Source of the DNA: Spirochaeta sp.
GTDB lineage: Bacteria > Spirochaetota > Spirochaetia > DSM-27196 > Alkalispirochaetaceae
Direction: 5' to 3'
NCBI GenBank assembly: GCA_027859055.1
Contig: JAQIBO010000205.1
Location: forward strand, 1 to 12,155
Length of the DNA: 12,155 nucleotides
Positions 1 through 6,147 of the stretch are shown piece by piece. Numbering within the stretch: position 1 is the stretch's first letter; each line of letters begins with the position of its first letter. The notes under the pieces were generated by a model. That model was given only the letters and a program-made list of their open reading frames with translations. It was not told the origin of the DNA and ran no database searches. The translations under genes were made by a program, and so were the position numbers.

Positions 1-184
1 GCTTCAACGTGCCGGAAACCACCGTGGTGACCTGTTCATGGGGATGACTGTGCGCCGGTAACGATGCTCCCGCGGTAAACGTCCACATGGCACGTGTCAG
101 CGCTTTTCCATGGACGATCCTGCCGTCGGCACCGGAAATCGGCGTTTTGTGTATCGCGTTATCGCGGGTAATGATCGTGTCCAA
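1..184 (-). CDS. Cupin-domain protein, N-terminal part only (cut by window edge)
   Basis: The first 61 codons of a minus-strand gene that runs off the left edge. I chose the TTG codon at 184-182 because a near-perfect Shine-Dalgarno AAGGAGG (191-197) lies 6 nt upstream, and no ATG has a comparable site. The visible protein ends in a cupin motif 1: Gly39, then His45-x-His47, Glu50 and Gly58 (segment around AGASLPAHSHPHEQVTTVVSG), which in the family supplies metal ligands on a small beta-barrel. Short single-domain cupins with this layout are often metal-binding isomerases, oxygenases or sugar-binding proteins, and nothing here decides the function. It is divergent from the YjeF_N gene, with 168 nt between them. 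The family call is firm; the role is unknown. Confidence 0.8.
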   Translation of the reverse strand, partial: MDTIITRDNAIHKTPISGADGRIVHGKALTRAMWTFTAGASLPAHSHPHEQVTTVVSGTLK

Positions 185-190
185 CTGATT

Positions 191-197
191 CCTCCTT
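191..197 (-). promoter_or_regulatory. Ribosome binding site fixing a TTG start
   Basis: AAGGAGG on the minus strand, 6 nt before the TTG codon at 184-182. It is the strongest Shine-Dalgarno sequence in the region and is the reason the cupin gene is given a non-ATG start. Confidence 0.75.
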
Positions 198-314
198 GTA
201 ATTCAACGCAGTCCCGGGCGAGCGGCGCGCGTCAGTACCGGTAAAGCGTAGCGGAATCGGGCCGGCCTGTCGAGATTGGTGCGCGTCGGCCCGCACCCGG
301 GGGCCCGCGGGTTC

Positions 315-343
315 TGGACAAGTCCTCCAAACCGCCGCATAGT
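315..343 (+). promoter_or_regulatory. Candidate sigma70-type promoter for the YjeF_N gene
   Basis: A -35-like TGGACA (315-320, 5 of 6 matches to TTGACA), a 17-nt spacer, then a -10-like CATAGT (338-343, 4 of 6 matches). Transcription would start near 350, only a few bases before the ATG at 353. The transcript would therefore be nearly leaderless for that start, or have a short leader for the alternative ATG at 368. This is a prediction by eye; the rest of the 185-352 interval is very GC-rich and shows no other site I can support. Confidence 0.4.
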
Positions 344-352
344 AGAAGTACG

Positions 353-1129
353 ATGCAGAGACTGTTTATGACTGAACACGGTGATCCGGTATCGGCGGTA
401 ACCGCCCCGGAAGCGACCCGTATTCTCACGTCTGTTGTGGAACGCCACGCCGCTCCCGGACTGAGCGAAATGATCGAATCCGCGGCGCGGTCGGTGGTTT
501 ATCAGGTGTTTGAGACGCTGGGACGGACCGGCGGACATGAACCGGTACTCATCGTGTGCGGGGGCGGTTTGACCGGAGCGGTCGGGTTCGGTCTTGGCCG
601 GCACCTGGCAAACCACGGGATATCTGTGGAAGTGCATTGCACTCGTCAGGTGAACCACGTCGAACGGGAGCGGCACGCGACGACGTACCGCGCTTCGGCG
701 GGAGCTCTGTATGTCGGGCCCCAGGCGCTTCGGGAACGTCTTTCCGGAGGAGCAAAGTACAGTGTGATCGTTGACGGGCTGCTTGGGGGTGGTGTTCGCC
801 AGTCCACCGATCGTGAGGTCGTCCAGTTTCTCGATCTGCTCGCTGATCTTCCACGTCGGCGGGATAACCCGGAGGCGTCGCGGGTACTCGCGCTGGAAAT
901 ACCGAGTGGTCTTGATCCCACAACCGGGGTGCCCGGCGAGCGGGTTGTGACCGCTGACACGACGATCAGTTTCGGGATACCACGCACGGGGATGTCCGCG
1001 ACTGAGTGCGGCAGTATCGTGGTGGCGGATGTCGGAATACCGCCGGAGGCGTTCCACAAAGAACCGGTTATCACGTATCCGTGCCGTTTTCGCGGCGAGT
1101 TCCTGTTGCGACTTCGCACGTTCACGTGA
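353..1129 (+). CDS. YjeF N-terminal-domain protein, divergent NAD(P)H-hydrate epimerase homologue
   Basis: A 258-aa single-domain protein of the YjeF_N family, whose classical members (NnrE) epimerise damaged NAD(P)H hydrates. Visible family motifs are the Rossmann-like start VLIVCGGG (65-72), VDGLLGGGVR (140-149, matching the usual VDALLGTG), EIPSGLDPTTG (182-192, matching DIPSGLDxxTG) and ADTTISFG (201-208). Two family features are altered. The substrate and potassium loop, normally GNNGGDG, reads GLTGAVG (72-78), and the Asp of DIPSG is Glu183. There is no C-terminal dehydratase (NnrD) domain. The start at 353 has no convincing Shine-Dalgarno; the in-frame ATG at 368 is an alternative, preceded by a weak AGAG. 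It converges on the symporter gene with 21 nt between stop codons. Family call is good; epimerase activity is doubtful, and a binding or regulatory role is possible. Confidence 0.75.
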   Translation: MQRLFMTEHGDPVSAVTAPEATRILTSVVERHAAPGLSEMIESAARSVVYQVFETLGRTGGHEPVLIVCGGGLTGAVGFGLGRHLANHGISVEVHCTRQVNHVERERHATTYRASAGALYVGPQALRERLSGGAKYSVIVDGLLGGGVRQSTDREVVQFLDLLADLPRRRDNPEASRVLALEIPSGLDPTTGVPGERVVTADTTISFGIPRTGMSATECGSIVVADVGIPPEAFHKEPVITYPCRFRGEFLLRLRTFT

Positions 1130-1150
1130 GTTTTCGAAGCGGCGAACGTG
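1117..1150. terminator. Possible bidirectional stem-loop between convergent genes
   Basis: CACGTTC (1117-1123) and GAACGTG (1144-1150) are a perfect 7-bp inverted repeat around a 20-nt loop. The loop holds the YjeF_N stop codon, and the symporter stop codon begins at the next base. The placement between convergent genes suggests a shared terminator, but the loop is long and there is no clear T-run on either side, so the call is weak. Confidence 0.25.
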
Positions 1151-2497
1151 TTATTCGCCGGTGATGCTGCGCCGTCCGGTCAGCGCCCGTGCGGCCACAA
1201 AGATCCCGGTCACACTGACAAGCGTGAGTATGGAGCTGTGTGCCGGCACAATTGAACTGAACAGAAGTGTGGCGGCAAACCCGCCGATGATCGTCACCAG
1301 GCCCACGACGGGACCGCCGGTCTTGTGGTGCAGCACGCCGTACAACAACGGAAGAAAGACCATCAGGATCCGGGAAGACGCCACCGACAGCTCCACCAAT
1401 GCGGTGGGACGGGTCAGCGCGAAAAATGCCACCACCACGGTGAGCACGACAACAACCGCGCGCCCGATCAGCGCCGACCCGCGGCGCTGGATGACATCCC
1501 GGGAGACGACGCTTGCAAGAGTCAACAGAATCGAATTGGCGGTCGACACCGAGGCAAAGACGATGCTGAGCGCGAGCGGCAGAGCAAGTGCACGTCCCAT
1601 ACGCGCAAGCAGCGCAACGATCACCTGGTCGCGCCCGTCAGGGGCGGGAAACGTGCCGTTCAACGTTCCGTGCTGCGCTGCAAAGCCAACGGCGGTTACG
1701 ATCAGCGTAAAAACAAGTCCGAAGATCGCAAAAAGAATCACCATCTTGCGCAGGTCCGAACGCCGCTTGAGAATAAAGAGCCGTTGCAGAACCTGGGGAT
1801 TGGTCAGCGCAAAAAACATCCACGGCAACGTGAGATTGACGAAAAACGCCGGGGTCCACACCGCATTGGGAAACCGGGAGAGGTGAAAGCCCTGAAACTC
1901 GCTTCCGGCCCAGATGAGGGCTCCCACCGCAACGGCGAGCATGAACACACCCTGCAGCGCATCGGTGATCGCGACGCCGCGTAACCCGCCAAGGAGCGTC
2001 CAGGTGCCGATCACCACCGCGGCAAATGCCACCCCCGCCGGATAGGAGATCCCGTATCCTTCAAGGATGACCGCCAGGCCGATCACCTGTACCGCCGTAT
2101 AGGGGATGAGCGCAATCGCCGCCACCACTGCAGCCGCCGCGGCGGTGTGTGAGCCGTAGCGGATGCGAAACAGCTCCATCGGCGAGACAAGCGAGTGTTC
2201 CCGGCTCAAGTCCCAGATACGGCCTCCGTAGACGCTGAGGAGGATGACGGTGGCGACAAGATAGACCAGCTCAAAGATGAGGGCGCCGACACCGCTGGCG
2301 TAGGAGAGACCGACAAGGCCGACCATCATAAATGCAGAATACGTCGTCGCGGCGTAAGTCATCGCGGAGACGGTCCACCCGATCGCGCCGCCGCCGACGA
2401 AGTACTCCGACTGTCCCGCGTTCTTGCGCATCACCACAACGGAGACCCCGGTTCCCACAACCGCGTAGAGCCCTAAAAGCAGATAAAAATCCAACAT
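1151..2497 (-). CDS. Sodium:solute symporter family (SSS) transporter
   Basis: A 448-aa integral membrane protein of the SSS family (PutP/PanF/SGLT fold), importing a small solute by sodium coupling. The sequence has about 12-13 hydrophobic segments; the first starts at residue 3. Family landmarks are the TTYSAFMMVGLVGLSYASG stretch (51-69), the signature GLRGVAITDALQGVFML (171-187), NPQVLQRLF (233-241), and FASVSTANSILLTLASVVSRD (314-334), which corresponds to the helix supplying Na2-site Ser/Thr residues. I start it at the ATG at 2497-2495 (MLDFYLLLG), because the frame stays open upstream to 2674 but that extension is hydrophilic and overlaps the divergent kinase gene. No good Shine-Dalgarno is visible. 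The substrate cannot be told. It is divergent from a histidine kinase, an arrangement that recalls SSS-kinase fusions of the CbrA/CrbS type. Confidence 0.85.
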   Translation of the reverse strand: MLDFYLLLGLYAVVGTGVSVVVMRKNAGQSEYFVGGGAIGWTVSAMTYAATTYSAFMMVGLVGLSYASGVGALIFELVYLVATVILLSVYGGRIWDLSREHSLVSPMELFRIRYGSHTAAAAAVVAAIALIPYTAVQVIGLAVILEGYGISYPAGVAFAAVVIGTWTLLGGLRGVAITDALQGVFMLAVAVGALIWAGSEFQGFHLSRFPNAVWTPAFFVNLTLPWMFFALTNPQVLQRLFILKRRSDLRKMVILFAIFGLVFTLIVTAVGFAAQHGTLNGTFPAPDGRDQVIVALLARMGRALALPLALSIVFASVSTANSILLTLASVVSRDVIQRRGSALIGRAVVVVLTVVVAFFALTRPTALVELSVASSRILMVFLPLLYGVLHHKTGGPVVGLVTIIGGFAATLLFSSIVPAHSSILTLVSVTGIFVAARALTGRRSITGE

Positions 2498-2545
2498 CGC
2501 CGAAGAGCGTAGCAGACCGGGCGGCAAAAGACCAGCTGGCCTTGC

Positions 2546-2619
2546 ATACTGGTCCTTGCACACGAGGCTAACCACGCCTATGCTACAACGACTGATGAAC
2601 GAAGACTCAGGACCAGTAT
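2546..2619. repeat. 11-bp inverted repeat spanning the kinase start
   Basis: ATACTGGTCCT (2546-2556) and AGGACCAGTAT (2609-2619) are perfect reverse complements, 52 nt apart; the second lies inside the kinase coding sequence. The left copy also belongs to an imperfect tandem repeat (CTGG-CCTTGCA then CTGGTCCTTGCA, about 2536-2560). It could be an operator pair or an mRNA stem over the kinase start. An 11-bp match at this distance can also arise by chance. Confidence 0.35.
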
Positions 2620-4163
2620 TCTCCATTATCTCTTCCAGCGGTAACTCACCGGAGTGTACCGTGGACCGCGACACTCACCTGGTGTATCTGAACGCGGCGT
2701 TCCTGCAGATGATCGGGGAGTTTGGGGCGACCGGTGCCGGTGTTGGTGATTCCCTGATAGAGCTTTTCCCGGATGGAAATCGTGAACTGATGGCGCGCCT
2801 GGTAGAGCAGGGGGCGTCAGGAGAGATCAACCACGCCGTTATCCACTGTCGGTGTCCGTCGCGCCTGGCGTACATTGACGTCGTCTTTCGGACCGCCCCG
2901 GGGGAACGGGAGGAAGACGATCTCTTACAAATCACGTTTCGTGATATTTCCACGCCGCATGAAACGGAGCAGCGTATCAGCGGACTGGCCGGCCGGCTTC
3001 AGGCGGTCCTTGAGTCGTCGGTGGATCTCAACGCTTCAATCATGGAGCCCGAGACGATTTATCGCACCACGATGGACAAGATCAGCGCGGCAATTCCCGC
3101 GGACACCGGCACCATACAGCTTCTTGAGGGTGACATGTTGCGTGTCGTTGCCCACTTCGGGTTTGACAGCAACGCGATTCTGGATTCGCTGCGCTTTCCC
3201 CTGGATGAGCGGTTTCCCAACGTTCGGGTTATTCGGAGCAAGCGCGCCCTCGCTCTGGCGGATATTCGGCACGATTTTCCACACTTTTTGACGGAACAGG
3301 GACAGTTTGAATCCGGGCACATCCGCTCCTGGCTGGGTGTGCCGATCATCGACCGCGGAGAGGTGTGGGGCATGGTCACGCTGGACCGAAAGGTGGTGGA
3401 TCCCTTCGACAGTGAGGATATCGAACTGGCGGGAGCGATCGCGAATCACGCCGGTGTTGCGATCTCCAACTCCCGCCTGTACGCGGGGCTGCAGCGGGCA
3501 AATACGATTCAGACAACGCTGATGCAGGAGTTGCACCACCGTGTCAAAAACAACATGCAGCTTGTCTCAAGTCTGATCAGCATCCGTTCGGAGCATCTCA
3601 GTGGTGAAACGCGCGAAATACTCGGAGAGATCCGCATGCGGATTCTCTCCCTTGCGGCGGTTCACGAAAGTCTGTACCAGTCCCCCGATCTGGACATCAT
3701 TGAACTGCAGGATTACCTGGATCGGGTCGTGCAGGAGGTGGAGGTCGGGTATGCTCCGCGCGCCCGCGGCATCGAGTTGGAACTCGATATCGAGGCGGCG
3801 ATACGAGTACACATCGACGTGGCGATTCCATTGGGACTTATTGTCAGCGAGTTGGTATTGAATGCGGTTAAACACGCGTTCCCCGGATACGGGGAAGGAA
3901 GACCGGCGATTCAGGAGGCGTGGGTCCGAATCGGTGCCCGCTTGAGCGGGGCACGGTCCGGAGAGCTCCAGATCGATGTAGAAGACAACGGGGCCGGCAT
4001 GCCCGACACGGAGCGCGTTCACAGCACGTCGTTTGGAATGGTCCTGATCCGAACGCTGGGAGAACAGCTTGGTGCCACCGTGCGGTGTAACGTCGGGACA
4101 GAGCGTTCAGTGCATGGAAGCGGGACGCGGTGGGCGCTGACCGTGCCGACCACGTCGCGGTAA
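2580..4163 (+). CDS. Soluble hybrid-free sensor histidine kinase, PAS-GAF-HisKA_2-HATPase_c
   Basis: A 527-aa cytoplasmic sensor kinase with no membrane segment. Domains in order: PAS-like sensor (about 20-125, ending in the usual ITFRDIS), a short helical linker (128-146), GAF (about 148-300, with RSWLGVPIIDRGEVWGMVTLD around 249-269), a HisKA_2 dimerisation domain with ELHHRVKNNMQLVSSLISIR (317-336), and HATPase_c (about 410-525). The phospho-accepting His is probably His320, just before RVKNN. The ATP site has an N-box LNAVKHAF (427-434), a G1 box VEDNGAGMP (467-475) and SFGMVLIRTLGEQLG (484-498). I use the ATG at 2580; TTG at 2556 and ATG at 2595 are in-frame alternatives and only a distant GAGG precedes 2580. 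No response regulator is in the window, so this is an orphan kinase here. It is divergent from the symporter, which may be its regulatory target or signal partner (inference). Confidence 0.88.
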   Translation: MLQRLMNEDSGPVFSIISSSGNSPECTVDRDTHLVYLNAAFLQMIGEFGATGAGVGDSLIELFPDGNRELMARLVEQGASGEINHAVIHCRCPSRLAYIDVVFRTAPGEREEDDLLQITFRDISTPHETEQRISGLAGRLQAVLESSVDLNASIMEPETIYRTTMDKISAAIPADTGTIQLLEGDMLRVVAHFGFDSNAILDSLRFPLDERFPNVRVIRSKRALALADIRHDFPHFLTEQGQFESGHIRSWLGVPIIDRGEVWGMVTLDRKVVDPFDSEDIELAGAIANHAGVAISNSRLYAGLQRANTIQTTLMQELHHRVKNNMQLVSSLISIRSEHLSGETREILGEIRMRILSLAAVHESLYQSPDLDIIELQDYLDRVVQEVEVGYAPRARGIELELDIEAAIRVHIDVAIPLGLIVSELVLNAVKHAFPGYGEGRPAIQEAWVRIGARLSGARSGELQIDVEDNGAGMPDTERVHSTSFGMVLIRTLGEQLGATVRCNVGTERSVHGSGTRWALTVPTTSR

Positions 4164-4209
4164 CCGGTTAACGGTTGTTTGATGCAAACAGTTTGACAAT
4201 AGAGGGGGG

Positions 4210-4473
4210 ATGATGAAACGAATGGTGGTACGTACGATACTTGGCGCGATCGTTGGTCTGGTGGCGGGGTACTTTCTGTTTGGCGAGGTTGCCGGGGTGC
4301 GGTTGAGCATAACCGATCTGATACCCAGCGGGTCGGCCTCCGGTATCGGTGGCGCGGTACGCAACGCCGCCGGACGGCTGGCGGGTCTCGACCAGATTCG
4401 CCAGAACATTCTGCTCTCCGGCGCAGCCGGTGCCGGCGTCGGTCTGGTGACCGGCGCGGTCAGAAAGCGGTAA
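4210..4473 (+). CDS. Small glycine-rich hydrophobic protein of unknown function
   Basis: An 87-aa basic, hydrophobic protein that I do not recognise. Residues 8-27 (RTILGAIVGLVAGYFLFGEV) form a probable membrane helix with spaced glycines, and residues 67-83 (NILLSGAAGAGVGLVTGA) form a second hydrophobic glycine-rich stretch, so a two-helix membrane hairpin is plausible. The C-terminus is VRKR. A purine-rich AGAGGGGGG sits directly before tandem ATG codons at 4210 and 4213; the second has the better spacing to that site, so the protein may begin at 4213 and be 86 aa. It follows the kinase by 46 nt on the same strand and may be co-transcribed with it. Strong ribosome site and membrane-like composition support a real gene. 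Confidence 0.65.
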   Translation: MMKRMVVRTILGAIVGLVAGYFLFGEVAGVRLSITDLIPSGSASGIGGAVRNAAGRLAGLDQIRQNILLSGAAGAGVGLVTGAVRKR

Positions 4474-4485
4474 CGGCGGGGACAG

Positions 4486-4528
4486 ACGCGTCAGCCGGTA
4501 GACTCCTCAGCCTGGAAACGCGTCAGCC
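4486..4528. repeat. Short direct repeat at the convergent gene junction
   Basis: ACGCGTCAGCC occurs at 4486-4496 and again at 4518-4528, 32 bp apart. The right copy contains the stop codon of the 2-hydroxyacid dehydrogenase gene. Because ACGCGT is self-complementary, the two copies could also pair with each other around a 26-nt loop. No T-run follows, so I do not call it a terminator. Confidence 0.4.
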
Positions 4529-5485
4529 CGGCGTGACCTTCGCGAGAGGTTCCTTTCCTTCCATCGCCAGGATTAAATTCTGAACCGCTTTGGTGGCCTG
4601 GCGCACAACGCTCTCGTAGGTCCGGGACGCGATGTGCGGGGTCACGATACAGCGCGGGGCGGCCAGGAGCGGATGGTCCGCGGGTGGCGGCTCCACATCG
4701 AGAACATCGGTCCCGTACCCGGCGAGATGGCCCTCGTGAAGGGCGGCGACAACCGCGTCGGTATCGACCAGTTCTCCCCGGGCACAGTTCAGCAGGATCG
4801 CCCCGCGCTTCATAAGCGCCAGCCGAGCGGTGTTGATCAGTTCGCGGGTGTCATCCGTGAGATTGGTGTGCAGCGACACGATCTCCGCCCGGCGGAGTAA
4901 CGCGTCGATCTCGTCGCAGCGCTCAATCTGGTGCTTCGCGGCAAACTCTTCCGGCCAGTACGTGTCAACGGCGATGACAGACAATCCGAACGCCCGCGCA
5001 CGGAGTGCGACTTCCCGTCCGATCCGCCCGAGACCGACGATGCCGATCGTGCTTCCGTGAATTTCGTGTCCGGTGAGGCGTTCCCAGCGGCCGGAGCGGG
5101 TGCTGTTCACCTCGGCAACCAGGTTTTTCTGGAGCGCGAGAAGCAGGGCAAACGTGTGTTCCGCCACCGTTGTGTGGTTGACTCCCGGGGTGTAGCACAC
5201 GGGAATACCCAGGCGGGCGGCGGCGGCGACATCGATTTTGTCCACTCCAATGCCGTACTTGCTTACAACGCGCAACCGCGGATGTCCGCGTTCGAGAATC
5301 GCCGCGGTAAACGCGTCGTCGCCACAAATGACCCCGTCTATGTTGTCGATCACCTCGCTGAGCTCCGTTTCGTTCAACGGGCCGCGAGCGGTGACGATCT
5401 CCCACCCCGTCTCCGCAAGGAGCGTGTGATGCGAACCCGGGGTATCCTGAAACGAGGTCGTCGTGACCAGTATGCGGGTGCTCAT
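4523..5485 (-). CDS. D-isomer-specific 2-hydroxyacid dehydrogenase (phosphoglycerate dehydrogenase-like)
   Basis: A 320-aa NAD-dependent enzyme of the D-2-hydroxyacid dehydrogenase family, which interconverts 2-keto and D-2-hydroxy acids in the cytoplasm. The substrate-binding part has KYGIGVDKIDVAAAARLGI (76-94). The nucleotide site has GIVGLGRIG (148-156), with Asp174 at the end of the second strand, favouring NAD over NADP. The catalytic set is complete: Arg236 in NCARGELVD, Glu265 in DVLDVEPP and His284 in TPHIAS. It lacks the C-terminal ACT domain of long SerA proteins. Its ATG overlaps the stop of the KDPG aldolase gene by 4 nt (ATGA), which implies translational coupling and a shared role. 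In this setting it more likely reduces a keto acid made from the sugar acid (2-ketogluconate, hydroxypyruvate or similar) than makes serine, but phosphoglycerate dehydrogenase is not excluded. Confidence 0.85.
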   Translation of the reverse strand: MSTRILVTTTSFQDTPGSHHTLLAETGWEIVTARGPLNETELSEVIDNIDGVICGDDAFTAAILERGHPRLRVVSKYGIGVDKIDVAAAARLGIPVCYTPGVNHTTVAEHTFALLLALQKNLVAEVNSTRSGRWERLTGHEIHGSTIGIVGLGRIGREVALRARAFGLSVIAVDTYWPEEFAAKHQIERCDEIDALLRRAEIVSLHTNLTDDTRELINTARLALMKRGAILLNCARGELVDTDAVVAALHEGHLAGYGTDVLDVEPPPADHPLLAAPRCIVTPHIASRTYESVVRQATKAVQNLILAMEGKEPLAKVTPG

Positions 5486-6135
5486 GCGGTTGCGGCGGCG
5501 CGAGTGGTTTTGACGATCTCGATCGCTTCGGCGGTGAGCGTTGTGATTCGCTTGAAATCTCCGGTAGTGATCGCGTCGCCCGGCACAATCCAGCTGCCTC
5601 CGACGGCGGCGACGTTCTTCTGGGCGATATACGCCGCCAGATTATCGCCGTTTACGCCGCCGGTGGGCACGAAACTGACGTGTCCGTACGGTCCCGCCAG
5701 CGCTTTGAGCATCGCAAGCCCTCCCGACGCTTCCGCGGGAAAGAACTTCAGCAGGGTGAGGCCGAACTCAAGGGCCTGTTCAACCGCTGTGGGGTTGTTC
5801 ACGCCGGGGGTAATCGGTACGCCGTTGTCGACGCAATACCGCACGACTGTGGGGTTGAATCCGGGGGTCACAATGTACTGAGCCCCCACTTCAACCGCCT
5901 GTTTGGCCTGCTCAACGGTGAGAACGGTGCCCGCACCCACGATAACGTCCGGGGCTTCCCGCCCGATGCGCCGGATCGATTCGGCGGCGCTGTCGGTGCG
6001 AAAGGTGACCTCCGCGACGGGCAGTCTGCCGGCGGAGAGCGCCTCGGCAAGGGGAACCGCGTGGTCCGGATCGGTGAGTTTGATGACCGGCACAAGGCCG
6101 TACGAGGCGATCTTTGCATACACTGTCTGTTCCAT
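5482..6135 (-). CDS. eda: KDPG/KHG aldolase (2-dehydro-3-deoxy-6-phosphogluconate aldolase)
   Basis: A 217-aa class I aldolase splitting 2-keto-3-deoxy-6-phosphogluconate into pyruvate and glyceraldehyde 3-phosphate, the last step of the Entner-Doudoroff and uronate routes. Length and motifs are standard: VPVIKL near the start (15-20), the general acid/base Glu42 in VAEVTFRT, GAGTVLT (67-73), VTPGFNP (89-95), the Schiff-base Lys130 in LLKFFPAE, and a phosphate-binding PTGGVN near the C-terminus. An AAGGAGA ribosome site (6139-6145) precedes the ATG. The gene starts 12 nt after the KDG kinase stop, whose TAA abuts this ribosome site, and it overlaps the downstream dehydrogenase by 4 nt. Pairing with KdgK in one transcript makes KDPG the expected substrate. 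The same fold also cleaves 4-hydroxy-2-ketoglutarate. Confidence 0.94.
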   Translation of the reverse strand: MEQTVYAKIASYGLVPVIKLTDPDHAVPLAEALSAGRLPVAEVTFRTDSAAESIRRIGREAPDVIVGAGTVLTVEQAKQAVEVGAQYIVTPGFNPTVVRYCVDNGVPITPGVNNPTAVEQALEFGLTLLKFFPAEASGGLAMLKALAGPYGHVSFVPTGGVNGDNLAAYIAQKNVAAVGGSWIVPGDAITTGDFKRITTLTAEAIEIVKTTRAAATA

Positions 6136-6147
6136 AATTCTCCTTCC

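Noticed and set aside
203..1057. Long open frame on the minus strand opposite the YjeF_N gene
   Set aside because: It is basic, rich in Arg and Pro and without recognisable motifs, while the plus strand carries clear YjeF_N motifs. Typical GC-driven shadow.
1029..1984. Open frames on the plus strand opposite the symporter gene
   Set aside because: Low-complexity Arg/Thr/Lys/His-rich translations with no domain; the minus strand encodes unmistakable SSS signatures.
2498..2674. 59-codon N-terminal extension of the symporter
   Set aside because: Hydrophilic, overlaps the divergent kinase coding region, and SSS proteins normally begin a few residues before helix 1, as at the ATG at 2497.
4140..4200. 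Small inverted repeats (AACCGGTTAACGGTT, GTTTGATGCAAAC, CAAACAGTTTG) after the kinase stop as a terminator
   Set aside because: Arms are 5 bp or so, AT-rich, and no T-run follows; the downstream small gene has its own ribosome site and may be co-transcribed.
4486..4528. Direct repeat ACGCGTCAGCC as an attachment site or mobile-element footprint
   Set aside because: Only 11 bp, no integrase, transposase or tRNA nearby, and the gene order on both sides is coherent.
4931..5881. 316-codon plus-strand frame across the dehydrogenase-eda junction
   Set aside because: It runs antisense through two well-supported genes and their ATGA overlap, with no family motif or ribosome site.
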